DNA from: DASQBT01 sp963782495
GTDB taxonomy: Bacteria > Pseudomonadota > Gammaproteobacteria > Burkholderiales > Thiobacillaceae
Direction: 5' to 3'
DNA: 64,000 nucleotides
NCBI GenBank assembly: GCA_963782495.1
Contig: CAWAJU010000008.1
Coordinates: 124,001-188,000, forward strand
Positions 25,866 through 34,110 of the stretch are shown here, in pieces. The position numbers were made by a program, and so were the translations under genes. The notes under the pieces are model-generated. The model made no database searches. It worked only from the letters and a program-made list of their open reading frames with translations, and was not told where the DNA came from. How positions within the stretch are numbered: the stretch's first letter is position 1; each line of letters starts with the position of its first letter.

Positions 25866-26684
25866 TCAAACTGGCTTGGAATTTTTCTTGCTGATGGCGT
25901 ATGCCAACAGGTTGGGTGTTTGCTTGGACAGCGCGAGGTCAACCAGCCCGGGCAGCACGGCATTGATGCGGGCAAACAGGCTTTCCGGAAATCCAAGGTA
26001 GGCCTCACTGCGTTGCAGCTCGATCGCGCGGACAATGGCTTTCGCTACCGGGCCCGGCTCATCCATGCGCATCATGCCTCGCCGGGCCATTTCGTGAACC
26101 ACCGGCGGATTGAGCGGGGTGTTCACCGCGCGCGGAGAAACATAGGTCACCCCTACGCCGCTGCCTGCCAGTTCCCGGCGCAGCGCCTGCGAGTATCCCC
26201 GCAGCGCGAACTTGGTGGCTGAGTAGGCGGCAAAGTATGGAAAGCCGATGCTGCCAAACATCGAGCCCACGTTGACGATGCGTCCATGGCGCCGCTCCAG
26301 CATCCCGGGAAGAAATGCGCGGGCCAGTTGCATGGGCGCCTCGACATTGACCTGTATCATGCGCTGCAGCATCGCGGGGTCTTCATCCTGAAACGCCCTG
26401 AAATCCAGCACCCCAGCCAGGTTGATGAGCACGTCGGCGCCGCCCCATGAGCGTTCCACGGCGTTGACTGCCCTCTCGCGCTGGTCGGCCCGGGAAACGT
26501 CGCATGTGCAGGTGAAGGTTTGCGCGTCTCTTGCCGTATCAAAATTCATCAGGGGCACGGAGACATCGGGTTGGCGTACCAACAGGCACAGGCGCGCGCC
26601 TTTGGCTGCGAGTTCCTCCGTCAGTGCCTTGCCGATGCCGCCACCGGCGCCCGTGATGACGATGCGTTGATTATTTAGCTGCAT
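25866..26684 (-). CDS. Short-chain dehydrogenase/reductase
   Basis: This 272-residue classical SDR has the cofactor motif TGAGGGIG (residues 11-18), the NAG-like LAG at 89-91, Ser141 (VNVGSMFGS) and the catalytic YSATK (Tyr154, Lys158). It probably interconverts a carbonyl and an alcohol with NAD(P)H; the substrate is unknown. The start is ATG 26684, preceded by AAGGTGA; an upstream in-frame start would overlap the TPR gene. It is the last gene of the sigma-54-preceded operon (four bases after the TPR gene), which suggests that it acts on a lipid product of the pathway. Confidence 0.9.
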   Translation of the reverse strand: MQLNNQRIVITGAGGGIGKALTEELAAKGARLCLLVRQPDVSVPLMNFDTARDAQTFTCTCDVSRADQRERAVNAVERSWGGADVLINLAGVLDFRAFQDEDPAMLQRMIQVNVEAPMQLARAFLPGMLERRHGRIVNVGSMFGSIGFPYFAAYSATKFALRGYSQALRRELAGSGVGVTYVSPRAVNTPLNPPVVHEMARRGMMRMDEPGPVAKAIVRAIELQRSEAYLGFPESLFARINAVLPGLVDLALSKQTPNLLAYAISKKNSKPV

Positions 26685-26688
26685 GAAT

Positions 26689-27360
26689 TCACCTTGACGA
26701 GGACTTGAAAGAGTCACCGGCTTCTGACTTGATCCTGGCCATCAGCGCGTCGATTTCGTGCCGCCGCCCTTTGTCCGCGAGCGGACGCTGCGGACGCGGG
26801 TGCGCAGCCAGCGCACGATCGAGAAACTTCATGGCATCCTGGTAGCGGTGCTTGCCATACAGGAAGTCGGCGTAGAAATAATTCGGATCGATGCCAGCTG
26901 GGTTGACCTGCAGTGCCTTCTTCAAATACGACTCGGCCTTGTCGTCATCGCCAAACCCGATCGGCCAGCCCGGCACCTTGTAGTAGAGGGTGCCCAGCGA
27001 GGTATAGATCGACCCCTGCATGGCGTCTGCGTTGATCTTCTCTGCAGCCATGAGCTGGTTACGCGCCTGCTTGGCCAGACCCAGTGCGCCCAGCCCTCCT
27101 TTCGCCCCGGCATGGGAACTCAGGGTGATGCCGTACCAGATGAGCGGCTCCGGCTGGTTGGGATATTGACGGGCCAGGGCTTCCTCCTGCTCTTCCAGTT
27201 GTCCGAATGCGTCGGACTTGGCCCCGTCCGGAAGTTCGTAATTGATGTGTTCCCATTGGTGCTGGATGTCGAGTATGGCCTGATCAAGGGCGGAATCGGC
27301 CTGAACGGGCAAGGCTGCGAACAGGGCTGCCATTCCAATGGCGGGCAAGAGCAATTTCAT
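26689..27360 (-). CDS. Periplasmic TPR-like protein
   Basis: The 223-residue protein has a signal peptide (MKLLLPAIGMAALFAALPVQA, cleavage about 21). Helical repeat segments follow that read like tetratricopeptide repeats: PNQPEPLIWYGITLSSHAG, YTSLGTLYYKVPGWPIGFGDDDKAESYLKKALQVNPAGIDPNYFYADFLYGKHRYQDAMKFLDRALA. The pattern recalls the TatT-like TPR family associated with small-molecule export or uptake. It sits between the di-iron enzyme and the SDR in a tightly spaced operon. A scaffold or carrier role in the periplasm is an inference only. Confidence 0.8.
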   Translation of the reverse strand: MKLLLPAIGMAALFAALPVQADSALDQAILDIQHQWEHINYELPDGAKSDAFGQLEEQEEALARQYPNQPEPLIWYGITLSSHAGAKGGLGALGLAKQARNQLMAAEKINADAMQGSIYTSLGTLYYKVPGWPIGFGDDDKAESYLKKALQVNPAGIDPNYFYADFLYGKHRYQDAMKFLDRALAAHPRPQRPLADKGRRHEIDALMARIKSEAGDSFKSSSR

Positions 27361-27371
27361 TAGGGATCTCC

Positions 27372-28031
27372 TTAAGAAGAAAGTTGTTGGGCAACTGAAC
27401 GAAACACATCGCCATAGAGCTGAAAGAACATGCGCGCACAGTGCAAGACCTCGCTTCTGTCCGCAGGATCTTCCAGGCGATTGACCAGTCCTTCAAGAAA
27501 CGCAATGTGGTCCTGATCCACGCTGCCGTGCGAAGTCAGATAGCGAAACGCCGTTTGCGGCAGGCCCAGATTGGTTCGGATGGCCTCGGCAGCACGATGC
27601 GCCAGGTTTACGCTGGTGCCTTCGAGCACGAAAACCATGCCAAAGAACCCGGCCGGATTGCGGCGTTGAATGGTGTCGTAGGCGTAGGCGACCATCAGCT
27701 CGGTGGCAGGATGAGGCGGGCTGTTGCGCACCGCCTCTGGGTCACCCCCGGCTGCGGCGATGTCATCCAGTATCCATTCCTCATGGCCGATCTCTTCCTC
27801 GATGTATTTGGCCACGGCTTCGCGCAACCAGTTCAGGCGCTCGGGCAGCCGCGCGCCGCAGGCCATGAGCAGAGGAACCGTATGCTTGACGTGGTGATAG
27901 GCTTGGCCGAGGTAGTCGAGATATTCCCGGCGACTGACGTCGCCGCTCAATGCGCGCTGGAGAACCGGTATCCCGATCATTCGGTCGCGCTCCTTCGTCG
28001 TGGAAGCGGATAGATAATCAAAGAAGGACAT
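27372..28031 (-). CDS. Haem-oxygenase-like di-iron oxidase (HDO family)
   Basis: This 219-residue all-helical protein keeps the ligand pattern of haem-oxygenase-like di-iron enzymes: Glu80-x2-His83 (EIGH), Glu137 (VLEGTS), and His168-x3-Asp172-x2-His175 (HGSVDQDH). The same spacing occurs in UndA, which makes terminal alkenes from fatty acids, but overall similarity to UndA looks low. The start is ATG 28031, which overlaps the ligase gene by 14 bases; longer in-frame starts would lie entirely inside that gene. Placed after an acyl ligase and before an SDR, it probably oxidises an activated or free fatty acid or similar substrate. The reaction is not known. Confidence 0.82.
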   Translation of the reverse strand: MSFFDYLSASTTKERDRMIGIPVLQRALSGDVSRREYLDYLGQAYHHVKHTVPLLMACGARLPERLNWLREAVAKYIEEEIGHEEWILDDIAAAGGDPEAVRNSPPHPATELMVAYAYDTIQRRNPAGFFGMVFVLEGTSVNLAHRAAEAIRTNLGLPQTAFRYLTSHGSVDQDHIAFLEGLVNRLEDPADRSEVLHCARMFFQLYGDVFRSVAQQLSS

Positions 28032-29523
28032 GGTGCTCCTCGATGGCATAATGCTGTTCGATGCGGGCTTGGTACTGGCGCCATACGGCGTGCCTGTGGA
28101 TACAGCCGGCGCCGTTGGCCAGACCATTTGCGGGCGAGAACGGCTGCTCGGCAATAACCCAGCGACCGATCTGCGCATAGTCGGGCAGGCGCGGGTTGAT
28201 ATGGTCCAGCGCGGCGATCAGATCCTGCATGCTGGCATCCCGGCCGGGCACGAGCACGGCGACGTTGATCGCCTGGCCCTCGCCGAATACGGCAGCCTGG
28301 GCAATGAGCGGATGGCTGGTCAACTCGCCCTCGACCCATTCCGGGGACACATTGCGACCGTAGGCGGTCGCGTAGGCGGTCTTCTTGCGGCCGGTCAGAA
28401 ACAGGAAGCCATCGTCATCCAGGTATCCGAGATCGCCCGTGTGCCATGCCTCATACGCCGCGGATTCTGGATGCCCAAGATAGCCGCGGAGCAGATTGCC
28501 GGACACCAGCACCTCGCCATCGTCCGCGATGCTGATCTTCAGATGTGGCAGCGGCCTGCCCACGCTGCCGCGTCGTTCAGAGGACGGCGTGTTCAGGCAG
28601 GCCACCGAGCCTGCTTCCGACAGGCCATACCCCTGAAATACAGGCAGACCCAATGTGCGCGCACGTTCAAGCAAATGTGACGGAGTCGGGGCTCCGCCGA
28701 CGGCGATAAAGCGCAAGGAGTCGGGAGCGGGGATGCCCGCGTCCACACACTCGACCATGAGCTTGAGCAGTTGAGGCACCAGGGTCGTCGTGGTTGGTGC
28801 ATACGCCCCAAGCGCGCCGAGGAACTGCTTGGGCTGCAATCCGGATGATCCGGCCAGGCCACAACTGGCAAGATCTGGAACCTGCGCCAGCGCGCCTGCC
28901 CAGAGTGGCGCATACAGGCCTGCAATGTTCTCCAGCAGGGTGGACAGCGGCAGCAACGATAAGGCCCGGTCCCGCGGGCTGGCTTGCACCGCCTCGCACA
29001 GAGCAGCCGTCACGTTCCCTAATGTCTCCGCCGACAGGCACACTCCCTTGGGCCGGCCGGTTGTGCCCGACGTATAGGTGACCTTGACGGTCCCGCGGGG
29101 CAGGGGTTGAGCGGTGTCGTCCGATGCGATGGCCTTGCACCAGAATAGCCAAACCGGCCGCCCGGCGATTACGATCCTGGCATATGACTGGCTGTTCAGC
29201 AGCCCAGCCACGCGCTCGGGATGGTCGGTCGCCACCATGTCCAGGTCGGCATCCCGAATCAGGTGCTGTAATTGCGAATCCGAGAAAAAACCTGGCATGG
29301 GAACGCACACCCGATCGCCATTGAGCAGAGCCAGATCGAGGCATGCCCAATGGACGCCATTGCTGAGCAGCAAGCCCACCCGATTGGCCGACAACATACT
29401 CGTCAGTCTATCGACTTCCAAATGCAGTGAGCGCCAATCCAGTCGAACGCACTCGTCCCTGATTGCAGCCGCATGGGGGCGCTCGACTGCATTTCGGCTG
29501 AGCCGTTCCAACAGCCGCTTCAT
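28018..29523 (-). CDS. AMP-dependent acyl ligase / acyl-CoA synthetase family
   Basis: The 501-residue ANL-superfamily protein has the P-loop TYTSGTTGRPKG (149-160), motif A5 FQGYGLSEAG (297-305), and HTGDLGYLDDDGFLFLTGRKK (361-381). Together these imply adenylation of a carboxylic acid, most likely a fatty acid. In the C-terminal A10 region, PFSPANGLANGAGCIHRH (461-478) has Cys474 where the catalytic lysine (or the arginine of related proteins) is expected. This may weaken adenylation or mark a variant mechanism. Four-base ATGA overlap with the gene upstream and 14-base overlap with the one downstream show tight coupling. Confidence 0.88.
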   Translation of the reverse strand: MKRLLERLSRNAVERPHAAAIRDECVRLDWRSLHLEVDRLTSMLSANRVGLLLSNGVHWACLDLALLNGDRVCVPMPGFFSDSQLQHLIRDADLDMVATDHPERVAGLLNSQSYARIVIAGRPVWLFWCKAIASDDTAQPLPRGTVKVTYTSGTTGRPKGVCLSAETLGNVTAALCEAVQASPRDRALSLLPLSTLLENIAGLYAPLWAGALAQVPDLASCGLAGSSGLQPKQFLGALGAYAPTTTTLVPQLLKLMVECVDAGIPAPDSLRFIAVGGAPTPSHLLERARTLGLPVFQGYGLSEAGSVACLNTPSSERRGSVGRPLPHLKISIADDGEVLVSGNLLRGYLGHPESAAYEAWHTGDLGYLDDDGFLFLTGRKKTAYATAYGRNVSPEWVEGELTSHPLIAQAAVFGEGQAINVAVLVPGRDASMQDLIAALDHINPRLPDYAQIGRWVIAEQPFSPANGLANGAGCIHRHAVWRQYQARIEQHYAIEEHHVLL

Positions 29524-30251
29524 TCCTGAGCCGCCATCCGATCCGAGATCTGTGCTGCGCGGGCGAAGCTTGCGCCCATGGCGTGGGCAGACTTCAGCAG
29601 GCTGAGCAGATTCGCGCTTTGAGCGCCTTTTGCCCGTTGTAGCTTGTCGAGTCCGGCGTGGATGTCGCCGACGTAAACCGCAGGCCCCGCCTTATAGTAG
29701 CTGCCCCACGAGGTACCCAAGTCCGGCAGGCGTTTGGGATCGGCAGGACCCAACATCAAGGGCTTCAGGCCGAGACGGTGGAAGGCATTTGCCAACGGGC
29801 GGGTGGCGGTGAACAGTACCCAGCGATAACGTGCGGCCGCAAGAAATGCGGTGCTGGCGGCGATGATCCAGCGTGCTTGGCCGGCATCGAGCGCGGCGAG
29901 GTTCCCAACCTCCACCATTTCTTCCCGCTTGACCGTCAGCCCCAAGCGGCCTGAAGCCAGCTCATGTGCGGGTGAATCCAGATACTGCTCGGAAAATAAA
30001 CGTGCGGTAGAACCATCGCGGTAGCCAACGACTGCGCTTAGCTCATCGCTGATGCTAAAACCCACCAGGTTTGGATAGAAGCACGACACATCCGCTCCAT
30101 GTGCTTGCTTGAATACGGCGCGAATGAAATCCTGCAGGGTGGGCCGAAGCAGATGTCCGGGCCTGACGTGATAAAGGTCAACAAGGCTCGAAAGCTCGGC
30201 CAGCAGCGGATCGACGCCAGTCTCGACAAAGGGTGAAACTTGATTGCTCAT
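29520..30251 (-). CDS. Thermostable-hemolysin family protein (PF12261)
   Basis: The 243-residue product has the family pattern: DLYHVRPGHLLRPTLQDFIRAVFKQAHGADVSCFYPNLVGF, then SAVVGYRDGSTARLFSEQYLDSPAHE, then VEVGNLAALDAGQARWIIAASTAFL and RWVLFTATRPLANAFHRLGLKPL. It is named after a Vibrio hemolysin, but the fold is thought to resemble GNAT or autoinducer-synthase acyltransferases, so lysis need not be its job. The start at 30251 (MSNQVSPFVE) is chosen because it lies downstream of a sigma-54 promoter; the longer frame start at 30302 would overlap that promoter. It heads the five-gene operon. Confidence 0.82.
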   Translation of the reverse strand: MSNQVSPFVETGVDPLLAELSSLVDLYHVRPGHLLRPTLQDFIRAVFKQAHGADVSCFYPNLVGFSISDELSAVVGYRDGSTARLFSEQYLDSPAHELASGRLGLTVKREEMVEVGNLAALDAGQARWIIAASTAFLAAARYRWVLFTATRPLANAFHRLGLKPLMLGPADPKRLPDLGTSWGSYYKAGPAVYVGDIHAGLDKLQRAKGAQSANLLSLLKSAHAMGASFARAAQISDRMAAQE

Positions 30252-30285
30252 GCGTAAGGTCCGGTTAGTCAGCCTTATCCCATAA

Positions 30286-30302
30286 TGCAAGCGCCGTGCC
30301 AA
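30286..30302 (-). promoter_or_regulatory. Sigma-54 (-24/-12) promoter
   Basis: The minus strand reads TTGGCACGGCGCTTGCA, an exact match to the consensus YTGGCACG-N4-TTGCW. The GG at -24 and the GC at -12 have the required spacing. It lies 35 bases upstream of the ATG of the hemolysin-family gene, predicting a transcript start near 30275. A sigma-54 activator gene lies 4 kb away at 34107-35471. Confidence 0.85.
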
Positions 30303-30323
30303 TTACGTAACTATATGTTTATG

Positions 30324-30336
30324 CACAACAGTTGTG
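30324..30336. promoter_or_regulatory. 13-bp perfect dyad near the sigma-54 promoter
   Basis: CACAAC-A-GTTGTG is perfectly symmetrical and lies about 22 bases upstream of the -24 element. It could be bound by an activator or repressor. It is close to the promoter for a classic enhancer site, so a negative role is also possible. Confidence 0.45.
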
Positions 30337-30377
30337 TATTTTCTTGCCCTCTCAAGACCATGCGAATCTTGCAGTGC

Positions 30378-30401
30378 GCAAAAAATGCAGACAGCATTTG
30401 C
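30378..30401. promoter_or_regulatory. Imperfect dyad, possible upstream activating site
   Basis: GCAAAAAATGC and GCATTTGC form an inverted pair around ACA-type spacer bases, about 80-100 bases upstream of the -24 element. That is the usual distance for an enhancer bound by an NtrC-type activator. The sequence also lies just past the stop of the binding-protein gene, so it might instead be part of a weak terminator. Confidence 0.35.
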
Positions 30402-30435
30402 AGGCAAGCCGGTCGTGCCGATCAGGCCCGATTTC

Positions 30436-30936
30436 CTATTCGCCTTTTTCGCAGAGCGGGTGGAGTTGCGATGCCAAGGCCGCCGGTATGGGCAGCCTCG
30501 CCACGACTCGCACCCTGGCGTCCACTCGACAGGAAACCACGTAACCAATCGCGCCCGGAGTCTCGGCGACGAAACGCAGCATGGATTCCTGGGAGCGGAC
30601 CGAATAGGGAGGAGAGATGCCGTGGAAATAGCGTTCAGTCCAATAGCGCTGCAAGGCCTCTGGTCGTTCTCCCAGCAGGCTCAAGGAGAATGCAACCCGC
30701 AACTGATCGGTGGGCGCAAGATTCAGCGGTATCAGCGCCGCATGTGCGTCATCCACACGTATGCGTTTCAGGAAAATATCCTGCAGGTTGGACCGATCGA
30801 AATTGATGGATGGCGACGTTGGCCCCGTAATCACCGCAATCGTGTCTTCCCCGTGAGCCGTCAAAGTCCACGCGAGACATATCGATACAAGTAACCAACG
30901 AAACGTCGCCCGCCCATTGAACAACGCCGGCTCCAT
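30436..30936 (-). CDS. PstS-like periplasmic binding protein
   Basis: The 166-residue protein begins MEPALFNGRATFRWLLVSICLAWTLTAHGEDTIAVITGPTSP, with a signal peptide cleaved around residue 29. It continues FDRSNLQDIFLKRIR, LNLAPTDQLRVAFSLSLLGERPEALQRYWTERYFHG and PGAIGYVV. These are features of the small PBP-like domain (PF12849) related to phosphate-binding PstS. The start is fixed by the TGATG overlap with the porin gene stop. It is shorter than true PstS, so it is unlikely to serve an ABC transporter alone. It may be a ligand sensor partner of the porin or of the kinase encoded next door. Confidence 0.75.
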   Translation of the reverse strand: MEPALFNGRATFRWLLVSICLAWTLTAHGEDTIAVITGPTSPSINFDRSNLQDIFLKRIRVDDAHAALIPLNLAPTDQLRVAFSLSLLGERPEALQRYWTERYFHGISPPYSVRSQESMLRFVAETPGAIGYVVSCRVDARVRVVARLPIPAALASQLHPLCEKGE

Positions 30937-32168
30937 CAAAACAGAATGGCGACCGAAAACAGCCAGCCATCGGGAGCCAGGACTTCCTGACCCCATGAAT
31001 CCCGGTGTTCGAGTTTGACGGATAAGGGCGGCGTGGGCCGATACGTGATCCCCAGGCTGGTGGTATTGAGCACACCGCTGAATAACTGTGCCTTGTAGCG
31101 CTCCTGGCGGGCGATGGCATAGAAGTCATAGCCGATCGGCGCGACCAGTTGGAGGTAGCCCCCCCATTCCTTTCCGCCCCCCGCGGTTTCGTCCTTGCGG
31201 TAGACACTTTCACCCGACAGCTCCCAATCGTTGCGGGTGTAGAACATGTCAAGACCAGCCAGGTCCTTGAAATCGGGTAGATCTTTCAGGCGGTAGCGCG
31301 CGGCCGACAGTCCCATCTGGAAGGCATCGTCTATGGTTCGATATTGCAAGCGCATGCCGCCGCCATGTTGAAACGAACTGGTGGGATTGGGCGAAACATT
31401 GACTTCCGTGTAGGTCAGCTCATGGCCTTCGGTGGGATCTAACTGGGCCGAATCGTCGAGGTACGCCTGGTAGTCAATTGCCGCCCCCCCCAATGGCCAA
31501 CTGCCATACAACTGGATGCCCGAGGCATTGCGGGCAAACGGGGCAGCCGTGGTGAGGGGCCGGGATACCGTCCAAACCAGCGGGTCGGCGTGGATCTGAT
31601 TCCAGCGGCCGATGGGCGTGAGAAACTTTCCGAGTCTCAGGGTGTGACGGGGCGCCAGGTTGTAGTCGACGTAGAAACGCTCGAAATCAAGATCCGCATC
31701 CGTGGTGGAGAAGCCGTCACGGGTCAGGGTGAGGGGATTGCTGACTTCGATCTCGGAGAAGAAGTGCCAGTCTGGAGTCGGATCGCCGTGCAGGAACAGG
31801 CTCAGGTCCTGGACGGCAGCCTTGGCGGTCTCGTGTTCCAGTTTGCTGGCCTGCACACTGACATAACCGCCCGCCGTCAGTCCCAGCCACGGGAGCGCAT
31901 ATCCCTGTCCCAACTCATAAGGCACGGCCCAGGCTGATCGTGCCATCAACAGGAACATACCCAGCAAGGCCCAAAGACCTCGATGAACCACATGCTTGGC
32001 TGCTGCCAGGCACAACGCAAACCGGAACGCCCCTGAACTTGGGCTGTTCAATATCAACACGCTGTGGTCTCCAAAAAGCTTATTGCAGATGGTGAGGATG
32101 GGCAATTTCGTCTTGTTCCGGATGCGCCCAAACAGGTCCACTTTCCAGCATTCATGATCGAACTTCAC
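30936..32168 (-). CDS. Outer-membrane porin-like protein
   Basis: The frame encodes 410 residues, but the apparent signal peptide (VVHRGLWALLGMFLLMARSAWA) begins near residue 60. The real start is probably GTG at about 31991, or another start in that region. The mature part looks like a beta-barrel: GYVSVQASKLE, LHGDPTPDWHFFSEIEVSNPL, VDYNLAPRHTLRLGKFLTPIGRWN, and a final strand ending VAILF. The LRLGKFLTPIGRWN segment is typical of porins and DUF-type barrels that allow small-anion or solute passage. It is coupled to the binding-protein gene by TGATG and is divergent from the kinase gene. Confidence 0.75.
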   Translation of the reverse strand: MKFDHECWKVDLFGRIRNKTKLPILTICNKLFGDHSVLILNSPSSGAFRFALCLAAAKHVVHRGLWALLGMFLLMARSAWAVPYELGQGYALPWLGLTAGGYVSVQASKLEHETAKAAVQDLSLFLHGDPTPDWHFFSEIEVSNPLTLTRDGFSTTDADLDFERFYVDYNLAPRHTLRLGKFLTPIGRWNQIHADPLVWTVSRPLTTAAPFARNASGIQLYGSWPLGGAAIDYQAYLDDSAQLDPTEGHELTYTEVNVSPNPTSSFQHGGGMRLQYRTIDDAFQMGLSAARYRLKDLPDFKDLAGLDMFYTRNDWELSGESVYRKDETAGGGKEWGGYLQLVAPIGYDFYAIARQERYKAQLFSGVLNTTSLGITYRPTPPLSVKLEHRDSWGQEVLAPDGWLFSVAILF

Positions 32169-32250
32169 TTGCGCCGAATCGCATGGCGCTGAAGTGTATG
32201 ATAACGAGCCAGCGCATTGTACCCAGTTTGCCCAGTAAAGGATTCATCAC

Positions 32251-34110
32251 TTGATCTTGACCGCTGCACGTAGTCGCCCCTTGACTATCCGTGCCGCCAT
32301 TCTTCGTGGATTTCTGGCGTTGGTGCTGTTGGTCATACTCCTGAGCGGCAGTCTGTCTTATATCGAGTTACGCCAGGCTCTTCAGGCAGAAATTGCGCAA
32401 AATCTGGGCAATAGCGCGGAAAGCCTGTTGGAACGCATCGACGTGTTCTTCTTCGAACGACTGGAAGATCTGCGCGAATGGCATCGCCTCGAACTTATGC
32501 AGGACATACAAGTTGGGGATGTGGACAAACGCCTGGCGCGTCTGTTATCTGATCTGAAGGCTGGCCACGGTGACGTTTACAACGCACTTTATTGCACGAA
32601 TATGGCAGGCCTGATTGTCGCAGCCAGCGACCCGGGACTGATCGCCAAGACCCGATTGCCTGGCGCACTCCTGCCCGGTCAAAAGCAGAATGCAAACACC
32701 CAGGTGGTGATGGAGCGTAGCGTCTCAAACGCGCCTGAAGGCGGCGACCACATCGTGCTGCGCACACCGGTGCCCAACGCATTCGGCACTGGAGACTTGG
32801 GCTATCTGTACGCAGTCCTGAACTGGAACGTCGTGCAGGGCTTTCTGCGGGATGGGGTCTCGGACAGCGAACGTACTGCCCTGCTGCTTGGTGAGGAAGA
32901 TCAGATCATGGCAGCCGCCGGACCACTGTCTCCAGCCAGTCAGGCTCCGCCGCTCAAGTTGCCGCGTTGGTATGACGCTGGCGGGAAGACCCTGACCCGG
33001 AAACACTCCGGGGAAATTTTCGGGGTGCGCAGTCTGCTGGTAGGTGCCGCATCGGCGGCGGGCTTCCAGCACTTTCAGGGATTCGGCTGGCACATGCTGG
33101 TCGTGGAACCCACCAGCGTCGCCTTTGCTCCCATTGTGCGGCTGACCTGGGCGATTCTTGGCGGGCTGCTGTTCAGCCTGGTGGTCGCCGGCTGGCTTGC
33201 CATGCGACTCTCCGCAAGGATTGCCAGCCCGATAGGCAAAGTCACCGAGTTCGCGCGAAACTTCCGTCAGACACAGTCACTGGCGATGCCGGAAGTCGTG
33301 ACCAATATCAGCGAGGTCGCCGAGCTCAATGGCGCATTCGGCGAAATGGTCCAGGCGCTGGAACGGTCGCAAGAGCAGCTCATCCGTGCAAGCAAACTTG
33401 CGGTGGTCGGCGAGATGGCGGCGATCATGGCGCATGAAGTTCGCACGCCGCTGGGTATTCTAAAGTCCTCTGCCCAGATGCTGGAACGCCGCCCCGGTTT
33501 GTCATCACAGGATCGTGAACTGACGGGCTTCATTATCAACGAGACGGAACGCCTGAACCGCCTGGTCACGACCCTGCTGGAAAGTACCACGCCCCGGCCG
33601 CCCCTATTGCAGGACCGCGACTTGCACGAGATCATTACTCATGTATTGGCCCTGATTGAAAGCAAAGCTGAGAAAGGGCGCATCAATCTGGAACATCGCT
33701 TGCATGCAAATCCTTCCATCATTTCCTGTGACCGGGAACAGATCATCCAGGTCCTTCTGAACCTCGTGATCAACGCGATTCAACATGTGCCCGATGGCGG
33801 CCATATTCTGATTACCAGCCAAAATGATGGCGCGGGTATCAGTGTGCAGATCGAGGATAACGGTCCCGGCATTTCCGAACCGGATCGAAAACGGATCTTT
33901 GATCCGTTCTTTACCCAGCGCAAAGGCGGCATAGGGTTGGGGCTCACCATCGTCCAGCAGATTGTCCAGGCCCATGGCGGCAAGATAGGCGTGTCGAAGA
34001 GCGTGCTTGGCGGAGCCTGCTTCAAGCTCTATCTGCATGAATCTGCGCAAATGAGTGATCCAGAAGGTCCTGATACTGACAAGGCGACACTCAGGGGGGA
34101 ATCAGCATGA
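32251..34110 (+). CDS. Membrane sensor histidine kinase
   Basis: The 619-residue kinase starts at TTG 32251. It has two membrane segments (about 18-36 and 295-317) flanking a roughly 260-residue periplasmic sensor that resembles a dCache-type domain. A HAMP region (about 318-370) follows. The H-box MAHEVRTPLG contains His395, and the ATPase domain has NLVINAIQHV, DNGPGI and FDPFFTQRKGGIGLGL. The C-terminal tail overlaps the next gene by four bases. It probably senses a periplasmic signal, perhaps delivered via the porin or binding protein encoded divergently, and phosphorylates the sigma-54 activator. Confidence 0.9.
   Translation: MILTAARSRPLTIRAAILRGFLALVLLVILLSGSLSYIELRQALQAEIAQNLGNSAESLLERIDVFFFERLEDLREWHRLELMQDIQVGDVDKRLARLLSDLKAGHGDVYNALYCTNMAGLIVAASDPGLIAKTRLPGALLPGQKQNANTQVVMERSVSNAPEGGDHIVLRTPVPNAFGTGDLGYLYAVLNWNVVQGFLRDGVSDSERTALLLGEEDQIMAAAGPLSPASQAPPLKLPRWYDAGGKTLTRKHSGEIFGVRSLLVGAASAAGFQHFQGFGWHMLVVEPTSVAFAPIVRLTWAILGGLLFSLVVAGWLAMRLSARIASPIGKVTEFARNFRQTQSLAMPEVVTNISEVAELNGAFGEMVQALERSQEQLIRASKLAVVGEMAAIMAHEVRTPLGILKSSAQMLERRPGLSSQDRELTGFIINETERLNRLVTTLLESTTPRPPLLQDRDLHEIITHVLALIESKAEKGRINLEHRLHANPSIISCDREQIIQVLLNLVINAIQHVPDGGHILITSQNDGAGISVQIEDNGPGISEPDRKRIFDPFFTQRKGGIGLGLTIVQQIVQAHGGKIGVSKSVLGGACFKLYLHESAQMSDPEGPDTDKATLRGESA

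Noticed and set aside
27372..28031. Assignment of the di-iron protein as UndA
   Set aside because: Only the metal-ligand pattern agrees; the rest of the sequence differs and the substrate is unknown.
29520..30251. Calling the first operon gene a toxin or hemolysin by function
   Set aside because: The family name is historical; nothing here shows lysis, and no secretion signal is present.
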